55,987 nucleotides of DNA from Alphaproteobacteria bacterium (GCA_030427385.1 JAUHWR010000002.1:1-55987), one strand, 5' to 3'; numbered from the stretch's first letter, positions 31,111 through 40,047 are shown. The notes: a model not told the origin generated them from the sequence alone. Made by a program: numbers and translations.

Positions 31111-31734
31111 ATGGCAGGTAATTGTAGAGACTCATGTAATGACACGCAATTTGAGGGCGTATCCGAAACCTATAAGAGAATACTGTGGATTATCGTTGCT
31201 ATTAACTGCCTGATGTTCTTTGTTGAGGTTTTTGCAGGATTTATAGCTGATTCCACGGCACTTAAAGCCGATGCTTTGGATTTCTTAGGCGACACGGCGA
31301 CTTATGCAATTACACTTCTGGTTATCGGAAAATCTTTAGAGTTACGTGCTAAAGCTGCCTTACTAAAAGGACTGAGTTTGGGCGCGATGGCGCTTTTTGT
31401 TCTTGGATTTACGCTTTACAAAGTAATTGTAGTCGGACAGCCGGAGCCGATGACTATGGGTATTATCGGACTTTTGGCGTTTACGGCCAATATGGTTAGC
31501 GTTTTACTGCTTTTAAAATATCGCGAGGGCGACTCTAATATTAAATCGGTATGGCTTTGCAGTCGCAATGATGCCATTGGCAATATCGCTGTGATGATAG
31601 CTGGTGCTGGCGTTTTTGCAACAGGAACAGTATGGCCTGACATCATTGTAGCTTTCATTATTGCGGGGCTATTCTTACACTCTTCTATAAAAATAACACT
31701 TCAAGCTTTATCAGAATTAAAGAAAGATCATTAA
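31111..31734 (+). CDS. Short cation diffusion facilitator family protein
   Basis: 207-residue membrane protein of the CDF superfamily. Six membrane segments are visible. Helix 2 has DSTALKADALDFLGD and helix 5 has SRNDAIGNIAVM, the usual metal-site regions. It lacks the C-terminal cytoplasmic domain. Such short CDFs often sit beside lspA in metal islands. The N-terminal CRDSCND may bind metal. It is separated from czcD by one base. Confidence 0.82.
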   Translation: MAGNCRDSCNDTQFEGVSETYKRILWIIVAINCLMFFVEVFAGFIADSTALKADALDFLGDTATYAITLLVIGKSLELRAKAALLKGLSLGAMALFVLGFTLYKVIVVGQPEPMTMGIIGLLAFTANMVSVLLLLKYREGDSNIKSVWLCSRNDAIGNIAVMIAGAGVFATGTVWPDIIVAFIIAGLFLHSSIKITLQALSELKKDH

Positions 31735-31735
31735 T

Positions 31736-32614
31736 ATGGGACACGGACATTCACACGGAGATCCTTCAGAAATAGGCGAGAAACGTCTGTGGTGGGCGGT
31801 GCTGGCCAATATCCTGCTTACCTTCGCGCAAATTGTCGGCGGGATTATTTCCGGTTCGCTCTCGCTTATTGCTGATGCCTTGCATAATTTTAGTGATGCT
31901 GCTTCGCTCCTTATTGCGTTAGTAGCGATCCGCATTGGCCGCAAACCGCCCGACCAGTTTAAAACATTTGGATATAAACGCGCGGAAACCATAGCAGCCC
32001 TTATCAATCTGACTACGCTAATCATTATCGGCCTTTATCTTTGCTATGAAGCCGTAATGCGTTTTATCACGCCGGAGCCGGTCGCGGGCTGGACGGTGGT
32101 TATAGTCGCAGGAATTGCACTCGTCGTTGATGTGTTTACAGCCGCGCTCACCTATAGTCAGTCGAAAACAAGTATGAATATTAAAGCGGCTTTCCTGCAT
32201 AACTTGACGGATGCTCTGGCTTCGGTTGGGGTGATTATTACGGGAACGCTTATTTTGCTTTATGGCTGGATCTGGACAGATGCCGCCATGACGCTGATTA
32301 TTTCTGGCTATGTTTTATGGCAAGGCTTTACTGAAATCCCAAAAGTCATTCATTTACTCATGGAGGGTACACCGGAGGGACTGAATATTGAGGAAGTGGT
32401 AGCCGTTATGGAGAGCGATAAAGGTGTGGTGGGTGTTCATCATGTTCATATCTGGCAATTGGATGAACACCGTAATGCTTTAGAGGCTCACGTGGTTCTA
32501 GGTGAAAGCGCGGAAATGGATGGTTTGAAAACTCGCTTGAAACAAATGTTGCATGATAAATTTAAGATTGAGCATTCAACTTTGGAATTTGAGAATAAGA
32601 GTTGTAAGCAATAG
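31736..32614 (+). CDS. czcD: CzcD-type cation diffusion facilitator
   Basis: 292-residue metal/proton antiporter. The N-terminus is His-rich (MGHGHSHGDPSE). Six helices carry the zinc-site motifs ADALHNFSDAASLL (helix 2) and HNLTDALASVGV (helix 5). The C-terminal domain has VHHVHIWQLDEHRNALEAHV. It should export Zn, Cd or Co from the cytoplasm to the periplasm for the CzcCBA pump. It is the last gene of the metal operon. Confidence 0.92.
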   Translation: MGHGHSHGDPSEIGEKRLWWAVLANILLTFAQIVGGIISGSLSLIADALHNFSDAASLLIALVAIRIGRKPPDQFKTFGYKRAETIAALINLTTLIIIGLYLCYEAVMRFITPEPVAGWTVVIVAGIALVVDVFTAALTYSQSKTSMNIKAAFLHNLTDALASVGVIITGTLILLYGWIWTDAAMTLIISGYVLWQGFTEIPKVIHLLMEGTPEGLNIEEVVAVMESDKGVVGVHHVHIWQLDEHRNALEAHVVLGESAEMDGLKTRLKQMLHDKFKIEHSTLEFENKSCKQ

Positions 32615-32759
32615 GGCTATATTTTCCATGTGGCGTATGACATCTCTAATCCAAATGCGAAGAAACTATGAAAGCAATATCAAAAATCCATATGTCTTTG
32701 CATCTGTTTTTTCTTTATTTCATATAATTCTTTTATACTATTTTCACGTTCGTGACTGA

Positions 32760-33533
32760 TTAGCTGCCCTGGCTTTGCAAGTCTTTCAATCTTATGAAGC
32801 TTCTCAACGAGATTTTTCTTTTCAAAGACATTAGTGTATCAATAATTGATTTCATTGAAGGTTCTTCGGCCACTTTGATGTCTTTCCATTTTATATCTTC
32901 AATATTCTTGGCAATCTCTTCTGACATAGTAAGAGCTGTAATGCGGTTTAAGTATTTAATAATTTTTGCTTCGTGGCACATTTTGCGAAATTGTCGGGCA
33001 GACCGATTAGACATTAGGATTACACAATCAATTTCTTTTCTTATAATTTCAGCTTTGGTCAAAGAAGAGAGTTCATTTATTAAATTAGCTTTATAAATGA
33101 CAACCCGCTGCGCTTTAAATTCATCCATTGCCAGAGCCTTTGCTAGGTCTTGCGTAATATGCCATCCGCTTAAATAAGTAATTAAACCATCTTCTGGTTT
33201 GTAATTATCTCTTATAACAGGCAACAGGCTTTGGGCATCACCGCTTGCTTCATAAATATTATTAAATCCGGCTTCATGAAGCGGTCGTGCAGTTGCTTCT
33301 CCGACAGCGAAAATGGAGGTATTTTTATCGATTTTATCTTCTTGTTGAAGTATCTGAACAGAAGCGTGAAAAGATGTAACAATTAATGCTTTCGAATTTT
33401 TATAAATATCTGAACTATGTCTGACTGGTGATATATCAAGAACGGGTTCAATAGAGACGCGGCAGCCGATTTCCTCCAGCTGCCGTTTTGTCTCTAGGGA
33501 TTTGGCGTAGGGCCGAGTTAGCAGAACGTGCAT
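32760..33533 (-). CDS. hemD: Uroporphyrinogen-III synthase (HemD-like)
   Basis: 257-residue protein of the HemD family, which closes hydroxymethylbilane to uroporphyrinogen III on the way to heme. The N-terminal MHVLLTRPYAKSLETKRQLE and the later VTSFHASVQIL, IFAVGEATARPLHEAGF and VILMSNRSARQF segments match the fold. A plasmid copy is unusual. It follows rnk by 18 bases, downstream of the nitric-oxide genes, and may support heme supply for the two globins. A regulatory role of the fold is also possible. Confidence 0.78.
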   Translation of the reverse strand: MHVLLTRPYAKSLETKRQLEEIGCRVSIEPVLDISPVRHSSDIYKNSKALIVTSFHASVQILQQEDKIDKNTSIFAVGEATARPLHEAGFNNIYEASGDAQSLLPVIRDNYKPEDGLITYLSGWHITQDLAKALAMDEFKAQRVVIYKANLINELSSLTKAEIIRKEIDCVILMSNRSARQFRKMCHEAKIIKYLNRITALTMSEEIAKNIEDIKWKDIKVAEEPSMKSIIDTLMSLKRKISLRSFIRLKDLQSQGS

Positions 33534-33551
33534 TTTTCACTCCCTGCCAGA

Positions 33552-33953
33552 TTAGTTTTTAACTTTTAATATCGTTAATTGCCGGATTTGACCGTTATTT
33601 GTTTCCCACTCAATGCTGGCACCTTCGGATAAACCAATAAGTGCCGCTCCAATAGGGGTAAGAACAGAAATACGCTTTTTCTCAATATCGGCTTCAGAGG
33701 GCCATACTAGAAAAACTGTTTGTTTTTTCCCGGTCGTGTCATCGCGGTAGGTAATTTTGGAATCCATCATAACCACGTTAGATGGCATATTATGCGGATC
33801 TTTTATATCCGCGCGCCCGATTTCTTCCAACAGCCTCTCCGATGCTGCGGGATTTCGCTCCATAAAGAAATTAGCCATATTGTGAAGTCTTTCATAATCG
33901 GCTTCATTGATGATGACTGGGGGTTCAGAAAAAGAGTTAAGTTTGATTGTCAT
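33552..33953 (-). CDS. rnk: Rnk-like GreA/GreB-family regulator
   Basis: 133-residue protein resembling Rnk, the regulator of nucleoside diphosphate kinase, which binds RNA polymerase at the secondary channel. A short N-terminal coiled part is followed by the FKBP-like GreA C-terminal domain (KKRISVLTPIGAALIGLSEG). It may have an effect on transcription under stress. It is transcribed with hemD. An unusual GC-rich segment lies upstream. Confidence 0.8.
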   Translation of the reverse strand: MTIKLNSFSEPPVIINEADYERLHNMANFFMERNPAASERLLEEIGRADIKDPHNMPSNVVMMDSKITYRDDTTGKKQTVFLVWPSEADIEKKRISVLTPIGAALIGLSEGASIEWETNNGQIRQLTILKVKN

Positions 33954-34213
33954 TTTATTTGCTCGCTTTGAAATAGTGGTATGAGTTCAAGAGACTTTTC
34001 TTAAAAGCCTCTCTAATTCATTTTTATTGTTATTTTTTTTGAGTGTGTTTGCCCCGGGGATTTAAGCGGTAATTGCGTCTTTTATATAGCCCGGGGAGCA
34101 GAGCCTGCGAGCAGAGACCCAGCACGTAAAATGAACTTTGCTTTTTTCATTACAATTACCATACTTTTAAATTAGACTTTTGCTGCAGGAAGTCAATCTG
34201 TATTCCTCATGGG
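33954..34213. other. 260-base gap with GC-rich repeats
   Basis: In an otherwise AT-rich stretch there are two CCCGGGG words (34051-34058 and 34090-34096 regions) and a direct repeat GAGCAGAG at 34096-34103 and 34109-34116. It probably holds the end of the DUF1971 transcript and the promoter for rnk-hemD. No gene is seen. Confidence 0.4.
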
Positions 34214-34483
34214 TTATTTGTAGAATTCAATAAAAAATGAGACGGTGCCGAGCGGCTTTATATGGTGTTTTACCTCCGGCTCAACCACACCCTTATTTTC
34301 AGGGCTTAGAATATGCGTTTCTTTATCTTCAATGATGTATTCCAGCTCACCTTCGCTGACGCAGATTAAACCCCATACGCCGCTTTTTGTGTTGTGGTCT
34401 TTTAACAGTCCCTTGGGGACAGTCTCTTCTGTAAACACTGGCGATGCGCTATATTGCTGTACATGTTCGGGAAGTGATTTCAT
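34214..34483 (-). CDS. DUF1971 domain protein
   Basis: 89-residue single cupin-like DUF1971 protein, recognised by LPEHVQQYSASPVFTEETVP and GVWGLICVSEGELEYIIED, with VVEPEVKHHIKPLG near the end. The family is often found with NO-responsive genes and with tellurite-resistance TehB. It overlaps the hemoglobin gene by 4 bases, so it is part of the NsrR-led operon. Its biochemical role is unknown. Confidence 0.8.
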   Translation of the reverse strand: MKSLPEHVQQYSASPVFTEETVPKGLLKDHNTKSGVWGLICVSEGELEYIIEDKETHILSPENKGVVEPEVKHHIKPLGTVSFFIEFYK

Positions 34484-34872
34484 TTCCGCATCCTTTCTGG
34501 CTTGTAATATAGTCCCAGCTTGAGACTTTCGGCTATACTCTGACTTCTACCAATGTATCGTTCCGCTATAACGGCATCATGAATTTCATGTGCCGTTTCC
34601 GCGAATAACGCAAGCCATGTATCAAACAAACTCTCATCAAAATGCGGCAGATCTTTATGTTTCTGCATGGGATTGCCGTGATATCGACCGGAAGTAAGCA
34701 TCACGGATGACCAGAAAGCATACATGCGTTCCAGATGAGGTTCCCAATCTTGGTCATTTTCACCAATCGCCCCACCAAAAACAGGGCCAAGCTCTGCATC
34801 AGCACGCACTTTGGTGTAAAAACGGTCAACCAGCTCTTTTATGCTTTCCTCTGTGATTACATCACCTGACAT
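34480..34872 (-). CDS. Group III truncated hemoglobin
   Basis: 130-residue globin of group III. Recognised by IKELVDRFYTKVRADAELGP, the WEPHLERMYAFWSSVML helix and the GNPMQKHKDLP segment with the proximal His region. Such proteins bind NO or oxygen and are often NsrR-controlled. The ATG at 34872 was chosen because similarity begins there; longer frames read through the preceding gene. It overlaps that gene by 11 bases. Confidence 0.88.
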   Translation of the reverse strand: MSGDVITEESIKELVDRFYTKVRADAELGPVFGGAIGENDQDWEPHLERMYAFWSSVMLTSGRYHGNPMQKHKDLPHFDESLFDTWLALFAETAHEIHDAVIAERYIGRSQSIAESLKLGLYYKPERMRK

Positions 34873-35332
34873 GCCTACCCTTTCTAGAACAAAACCATGC
34901 CGCCATGATTGTGAGAAGCAGCTTGAATATCTCGGCAATAATGTAAAACCAATGATAATGGCCGGGATCGGGCGTGCCGCCGGCGATGACTTCATCTGCG
35001 CGCACATCCAGCACGGGCAGTAGCCAAAAAGTTTGAAGCATTACAATGCTCAGCAATAATATTGTCACAGGCCAATTCTGACTCGTTTTGGAAGATAAGG
35101 CTGTGAGTATAATGGCCGCGATTATCACGCACCACTCGATCAAATTAAACAAATGAAAGGTGGCTTTACCGACTTCTAACGCTACAGGCATAGTCAAATG
35201 AGGCGCTTGGAACTTTACAGGGGTTGCAACAAACGATACACCCAATATTAAACCCGCCCAGATTAAATATATAGCCGGTAAAATTTTATATGCGGCTGTT
35301 TGCAATTTAGTTTCATCAGTTAGTGTCATCAT
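34862..35332 (-). CDS. Four-helix membrane protein of the NO operon
   Basis: 156-residue protein with four hydrophobic segments (ILPAIYLIWAGLILGVSFVA, LIEWCVIIAAIILTAL, WPVTILLLSIVMLQTFWLLP, WFYIIAEIFKLLLTIMAAW). Conserved-looking polar residues are H59 near helix 2 and the GHYHW motif before helix 4, which could bind heme or metal. No family is firmly recognised. It lies 3 bases after nsrR and overlaps the globin gene, so it is probably NO-induced. Confidence 0.65.
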   Translation of the reverse strand: MMTLTDETKLQTAAYKILPAIYLIWAGLILGVSFVATPVKFQAPHLTMPVALEVGKATFHLFNLIEWCVIIAAIILTALSSKTSQNWPVTILLLSIVMLQTFWLLPVLDVRADEVIAGGTPDPGHYHWFYIIAEIFKLLLTIMAAWFCSRKGRHVR

Positions 35333-35335
35333 CCC

Positions 35336-35755
35336 TCAAGCAAATAGTAATTCTTTATTCTGCACTGTATCGGCGAGCGTATATTTATTCATAGTGTTGA
35401 TAAAATTCTGCGTGGCCTCGAACAAATAATGCTTCAGCTGACATGAGCCTGTAATCCGGCAAGTATTGGTCTTGGTATCAAAGCACTCAACCATATTCAT
35501 GTTCGGTTCTAACTGTTTAATCAAATCACCCAGACGTAATTTTGTAGCATCCTTGGCAATCTTAATGCCGCCACCTTTGCCCTTGGTGGTTTCGATATAA
35601 CCAAGTTGCGAAAGCCTATGCACGACCTTCACTAGATGATTGCGTGAAATGCCGTAATGATCTGCAACTTCTTTCACACTGGCTGAATTTTCAGCCCGCG
35701 CACCAACATACATGAGTGTGCGAAGGCCATAATCTGTAAAGCGGGTTAATTGCAT
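35336..35755 (-). CDS. nsrR: NsrR, nitric-oxide-sensing Rrf2 repressor
   Basis: 139-residue Rrf2-family regulator. The winged HTH (MQLTRFTDYGLRTLMYVG and YGISRNHLVKVVHRLSQLGY) is followed by three Cys ligands, Cys91, Cys99 and Cys105, in the NsrR spacing, which hold an iron-sulfur cluster destroyed by NO. ATG 35755 was chosen because similarity starts there. It is divergent from hmp over 78 bases and heads the operon it probably represses. Confidence 0.9.
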   Translation of the reverse strand: MQLTRFTDYGLRTLMYVGARAENSASVKEVADHYGISRNHLVKVVHRLSQLGYIETTKGKGGGIKIAKDATKLRLGDLIKQLEPNMNMVECFDTKTNTCRITGSCQLKHYLFEATQNFINTMNKYTLADTVQNKELLFA

Positions 35756-35833
35756 TTTTAAACTCAAACAGGGTTGTAATCTAAATTTCATTATAATATA
35801 TATTAGAAATACATATTTTAAAAGGAGTTTTCC
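35756..35833. promoter_or_regulatory. Shared nsrR-hmp control region
   Basis: This 78-base divergent region is nearly all A and T. It includes the perfect 12-bp palindrome TAATATATATTA (35794-35805). NsrR sites are AT-rich inverted repeats, so this is the best candidate operator for both genes. AAAAGGAG precedes hmp. Confidence 0.5.
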
Positions 35834-37066
35834 ATGCTGTCTCAACAAACTATAGAAATCGTTAAATCTACGGCCCCAATTTTACAGGAGCATGGCGAAA
35901 CCTTGACCAAACATTTTTATAAGCGCATGTTCTCTCATAACCCTGAAGTTGCGCCTTATTTTAACCCAGCAAACCAAGCCGAAGGCACTCAGCAGCGGGC
36001 ATTGGCCGGCGCGATCTGCGCATATGCTGCTAATATTGACAATCTGGAAGTTCTAGGCGGCGCGGTTGAATTGATCGCTCATAAACATGCTTCTCTTATG
36101 ATTAAGCCAGAACATTACCCGATTGTCGGCGAAAATCTTCTGGCCTCTATTCGTGAGGTTCTTGGCGAAGGCGCGACGGATGACGTTATTAACGCGTGGG
36201 GTGAAGCCTACGGCTTTCTTGCTGATATTCTGACAGGCCGTGAAAAACAAATATATGAGGATAACGCCGAAAAGCCCGGCGGCTGGGAGGGTTTTAGAAA
36301 ATTTATAGTTACCCGTAAGCAAATTGAAAGCAGTGTCATTACATCTTTTTATCTGAAACCAGAAAATGGCGGCTCCTTGCCGGATTACCTGCCGGGGCAA
36401 TATATTACGGTGCGTATGCCCACGCCAGATGGGTCAACGACAATGAGGAATTACAGCTTGTCAGATAAGCCCGGCCAAGAGTATTTTCGCATAAGCGTAA
36501 AGCGTGAGTCAGGCCCTAAAGCAGATACGCCCAAGGGTTATGTGTCCAATAAGCTTCATGACGACACTGAAGTTGGTGATGTGATTGAGGTCGGCCCACC
36601 ATGCGGGGAGTTCTTCCTGAACCTCAATGACCGCCATGAACGCCCGCTAGTTCTGCTCGCGGCAGGGGTTGGTATTACACCGATATTAAGCATCATGAAG
36701 TCCGCTATTGAATCTATGCCGGACCGTGAGATCATACTTGTTCATGGCTGCTTAAATGAAGCTGTGCAGCCGTTTAAAGACACTATTGATGAATTGGCAG
36801 AAAAGCACCCAAAACTGAAAGTTCATTATCGCTACAGCGATCCTGAAACGGAAGGCATAAAACGTGAAGGGGATTGCTCAACAGGGTTTGTTGATGCAGC
36901 GTTGATCGAAAGCCTTTTGCCGGATCGCCATGCGGATTATTACTTCTGTGGCCCCAAACCATTCATGGTGGGTATTTATCAAGATTTGTTGAAATGGGGC
37001 ATACCCGGCAACCAGGTTCACTTCGAATTTTTCGGTCCGAAAGAAGAACTGCAAGCAGCTGCATAG
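35834..37066 (+). CDS. hmp: Flavohemoglobin, nitric oxide dioxygenase
   Basis: 410-residue Hmp that turns NO and oxygen into nitrate with NADPH. The N-terminal globin has the proximal His region LIAHKHASLMIKPEHYPIVG. The FAD domain has MRNYSLSDKPG, and the NAD domain has LLAAGVGITPILSIM and YYFCGPKPFM. Full length, with AAAAGGAG at the start. It is divergent from nsrR and is probably induced by NO. Confidence 0.96.
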   Translation: MLSQQTIEIVKSTAPILQEHGETLTKHFYKRMFSHNPEVAPYFNPANQAEGTQQRALAGAICAYAANIDNLEVLGGAVELIAHKHASLMIKPEHYPIVGENLLASIREVLGEGATDDVINAWGEAYGFLADILTGREKQIYEDNAEKPGGWEGFRKFIVTRKQIESSVITSFYLKPENGGSLPDYLPGQYITVRMPTPDGSTTMRNYSLSDKPGQEYFRISVKRESGPKADTPKGYVSNKLHDDTEVGDVIEVGPPCGEFFLNLNDRHERPLVLLAAGVGITPILSIMKSAIESMPDREIILVHGCLNEAVQPFKDTIDELAEKHPKLKVHYRYSDPETEGIKREGDCSTGFVDAALIESLLPDRHADYYFCGPKPFMVGIYQDLLKWGIPGNQVHFEFFGPKEELQAAA

Positions 37067-37090
37067 CGTGTTTTATGCTACAATGAGTTT

Positions 37091-37255
37091 ATGAATGAAA
37101 ACGAAAAACCGCCTAGAGATCAAGAACGCAAGCAATCTGCTTCGCCCGTTTGTTATCTGGATCAATTTCCTGGATATTTTGGAGGCGTAGATGCTGGTAA
37201 GCCCGATACAGACGATACGAATAAAAAACACACTGAGCAATCGCCAGAACCATAA
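37091..37255 (+). CDS. Possible 54-residue protein after hmp
   Basis: A short frame starts 24 bases after the hmp stop. It encodes a hydrophilic protein (MNENEKPPRDQERKQS at the start) with one hydrophobic motif CYLDQFPGYFGGVDAG in the middle and an acidic tail. The ribosome-binding site is poor. No family is recognised. Its codon use resembles that of hmp, and co-transcription with hmp is likely if real. Confidence 0.4.
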   Translation: MNENEKPPRDQERKQSASPVCYLDQFPGYFGGVDAGKPDTDDTNKKHTEQSPEP

Positions 37256-37631
37256 ATTGCTCGATCAATAAATTATGTTTTGTTGAGGTATATAGGAGAG
37301 GACATATATCGTGAAAGAAAAAGGGGCATCTACACTGTAAAAAAACATGATCCTAAGTTATTGATATAAAAGAGTGATAATATAATTTACGCATATTTGA
37401 AAATAAATAGCCTATTATAAAATTTTAATTATTATTTTTCATAAGATACATTATCATGACTAGCCTAATTCACTACAATATATAGTAAAATATGCTCTAG
37501 TTGCCGTAATTAACCTTAGCAGTTCAAAGCAATTATTCAACAGTAGTTAATATTGACATATGTAACCTAATAATATTTATTATGAATAAAGTAAAATCAA
37601 ATAAAAATTTGAATTAAAAAAAAGAGAGTGT
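37256..37631. other. 376-base AT-rich gap with the left inverted repeat
   Basis: Very AT-rich, with no gene on either strand. It contains the left copy of a 21-bp inverted repeat (37436-37456) and the likely promoter of the nucleotidyltransferase operon. GC content falls sharply from here rightwards. Confidence 0.5.
37436..37456 (+). repeat. Left 21-bp inverted repeat of the modification cassette
   Basis: Begins TTTTCATAAGATAC and ends ATTATCA. Its exact reverse complement stands at 42446-42466, about 5 kb away. The two copies enclose the five complete genes and the synthetase fragment of the cassette. No transposase lies between them. Confidence 0.8.
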
Positions 37632-38435
37632 ATGACCCAAAAATCTAAACGTAAAATGACTATTTCTTCTGAGTTGAATTCAGCAGTTAGAAACCAAAAA
37701 TTATCTGCAGATCTAATTCATGAGATAGAAGGCTTTGTAAAGCAAGAATTTTCAACTGAAGAAGAATATTTTGCTATTGTCTATGGATCTTATGCAAAAT
37801 CTCGCCAAAAGGATACATCCGATATAGATGTTATGTTTGTATCCGACAAAATCGGTGAAGCCAGAATGAATAGATGTATTGATTTTGTTATCGACTTACA
37901 TCAAAGGCATGGGTTACCCTTAGATACCGAGATCAAATATGAACACAAAGTTCTTATTCCGCTAAGCTTTTTAGCAGATGCGGTTACTGGAGTAGGATTT
38001 CAACGCAAGGACGGTTCATACCATATTCCTAAAATTGAAAAGACCAGAGAATGTCTAGAGTCTGAGGCTTTGAGGCAACGCTTTTTGCATGGAATGATGA
38101 CACATGAGCATATTTTTGTCTGCGGTAATGACCAGTTTTATAATCAGTTACAAGCCCAGGCCACGAAAGAATTGGTTAAAGCCATTACCATGGCGCGCGA
38201 CGAGCGTGTGGTAACACCGCAAAGCCTTGCAGAGCTGCTGTTGGCCAATGGGCGTGATGAAGGCGACTTTTATCTTGGTTTCAAACAAGACGAGTATTTG
38301 TCCCGCCTATGCGCAAACGCTCTAGGTTCAATGGTGAGCGCGAATGAAGCTACTTTTCAAGGTAATCAATACGATCTTTCCGGTCTTTGGGGAATCGAAA
38401 ATAATGTCGATATCAGACCATCCAATGAATTATAA
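37632..38435 (+). CDS. Nucleotidyltransferase (pol beta/KNTase fold)
   Basis: 267-residue nucleotidyltransferase. The catalytic signature is VYGSYAKSRQKDTSDIDVMF, with Gly52-Ser53 and the metal-binding pair Asp64/Asp66. The C-terminal 120 residues are helical. It would move an NMP group to a small molecule, a tRNA or a protein. The first gene of a compact operon with decarboxylase, sulfotransferase, HIT and methyltransferase genes; the gap to the next gene is 12 bases. Antibiotic modification is possible but not indicated. Confidence 0.78.
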   Translation: MTQKSKRKMTISSELNSAVRNQKLSADLIHEIEGFVKQEFSTEEEYFAIVYGSYAKSRQKDTSDIDVMFVSDKIGEARMNRCIDFVIDLHQRHGLPLDTEIKYEHKVLIPLSFLADAVTGVGFQRKDGSYHIPKIEKTRECLESEALRQRFLHGMMTHEHIFVCGNDQFYNQLQAQATKELVKAITMARDERVVTPQSLAELLLANGRDEGDFYLGFKQDEYLSRLCANALGSMVSANEATFQGNQYDLSGLWGIENNVDIRPSNEL

Positions 38436-38447
38436 GGATATTAAAAA

Positions 38448-40046
38448 ATGGAATTAGATAAAGATTTACAAGCATTAATCCAGCGCGAATTCGTGACAGA
38501 AGATAATATCGAGGCGGTAGAAAGTCGTTTACGCGATGCCATCAGGCTGGGGCTGGAATTTAAAGCACGTGATCAGGTCGTTAATTACAAGCCCATTTCA
38601 GAACTGAAAGAGCTTATTTGTCAGGATATTCCGGAAAACGGACAACCCTATGATGAGGTTTTGAAAGAGTTCGAAGATAGAATTTTAAAGCACGCTACGA
38701 ATTTTGGCTCAAGAAATTTTATGGCTTTTCCCGATAGTGGTAACGCTGTTTCAGCATTAACTGGGGCGTTCATGCTTAACTTGATGAACCAGAATCTAAT
38801 CAATTCAAAGCATTGCGCGCCTACGGCGAGTATGGTTGAAGTTAATGTAATCCAATGGCTTCGCGAGCTGGTGGGTTATGATGTAAAAAAAGACACCGAT
38901 AGTATTTTCGATGTTGGTGGGGTTGTTGTCACAGGCGGTGTTCTTGCGAACTCGACTGCTATGCTGCTGGCAAGAGAAAACCGTTTTCCAGGCACTAAAG
39001 ACCGCGGGGTTACGTTCGATCCTTCCAGAGTTAAAGTAATCATTCCGGAATTCGTTGAGCATTACAGTATAAGAGCGAGCCTTGGGTGGATTGGTTTGGG
39101 CGAACAAAATGTCCTGCGCGTAAAATCAAAGGATTTTAAAATTGATTTAGAAGATTTACAGCAAAAAATCGATGAAAATGAAGGGGTCAATGACATCATG
39201 GCAATCGTGGCATATGCCGGAGATAGCCGTTCAATGACGATTGATAACTTTGAGGCGATATCGGAAATTGCAAAAAAACATGATATTTGGTTCCATATCG
39301 ATGCGTGCCACGGCCTGCAATATGCTTTTAGCGAAAAATTGAAGCCCAAGCTCGGTCCGATTTCATTAGCGGATAGTATTACCGTAGACCCACATAAAAT
39401 CATGTTTCTCCCTTACAATTTAAGTGCCGTTTTGGTTAAAGAGCCGGAAAAGTTCAAGTCTATTGCGGGTACATCAGACTTGATTATGAAGGAGGATCAC
39501 GCATTCGGGCAGATCACCCCGTTCATCGGAAGTAAGGCTTTTTGGAGTTTAAAACTCTGGTTTATGTGGAAAACGCTCGGGCAAAAAAATATTGGGCGCC
39601 TTATAGAATATCGTCACGGCCTTGCAGAACACTTGAACGATAAATTACAGCAAGATGATGATTTCGAAGTTTTGAACAAAGAGGTAAATATTAATTCTGT
39701 TGTATTTATGTATTTACCCACTGGTTATAATAAAGAAGATTTTGATACCGAACAGAAAATTCAACAGTTGAACGCGCTAAATGCGAAAGTTCAAGATACG
39801 TTGTTTTGCAATGGAGAGTATTATGTCCATACTTTCTCAATACCGGATCTAGGCAATGTTATGGGTACGGGGCAGGCTATGTTGCAACCCATGCGCTATA
39901 TGTGTGGAAACCCTGTAACCAAGCCTGAGGATATTGATAATATGGTTGAAGCCGTAAGGGCCATAGGTAAAGAATTAGAACATGAATTCTTTACTATACA
40001 ACCCGTAGCTTCACCGGGCTTTGATAATGAAGGACTTTCATTTTAG
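38448..40046 (+). CDS. PLP-dependent group II amino acid decarboxylase
   Basis: 532-residue fold-type I enzyme of the glutamate/aromatic amino acid decarboxylase group. The PLP-stacking region is HCAPTASMVEVNVIQWLREL. The Asp that binds the pyridine nitrogen is in HIDACHG (283-289). The Schiff-base Lys is Lys317 in DPHK. It should remove the carboxyl group of an amino acid to give an amine; the substrate cannot be read. AAGGA precedes the ATG. The next gene begins one base after the stop. Confidence 0.87.
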   Translation: MELDKDLQALIQREFVTEDNIEAVESRLRDAIRLGLEFKARDQVVNYKPISELKELICQDIPENGQPYDEVLKEFEDRILKHATNFGSRNFMAFPDSGNAVSALTGAFMLNLMNQNLINSKHCAPTASMVEVNVIQWLRELVGYDVKKDTDSIFDVGGVVVTGGVLANSTAMLLARENRFPGTKDRGVTFDPSRVKVIIPEFVEHYSIRASLGWIGLGEQNVLRVKSKDFKIDLEDLQQKIDENEGVNDIMAIVAYAGDSRSMTIDNFEAISEIAKKHDIWFHIDACHGLQYAFSEKLKPKLGPISLADSITVDPHKIMFLPYNLSAVLVKEPEKFKSIAGTSDLIMKEDHAFGQITPFIGSKAFWSLKLWFMWKTLGQKNIGRLIEYRHGLAEHLNDKLQQDDDFEVLNKEVNINSVVFMYLPTGYNKEDFDTEQKIQQLNALNAKVQDTLFCNGEYYVHTFSIPDLGNVMGTGQAMLQPMRYMCGNPVTKPEDIDNMVEAVRAIGKELEHEFFTIQPVASPGFDNEGLSF

Positions 40047-40047
40047 T

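Noticed and set aside
37632-38435. Aminoglycoside nucleotidyltransferase (drug resistance)
   Set aside because: The fold matches, but specificity cannot be told and the neighbours point to a biosynthetic operon.
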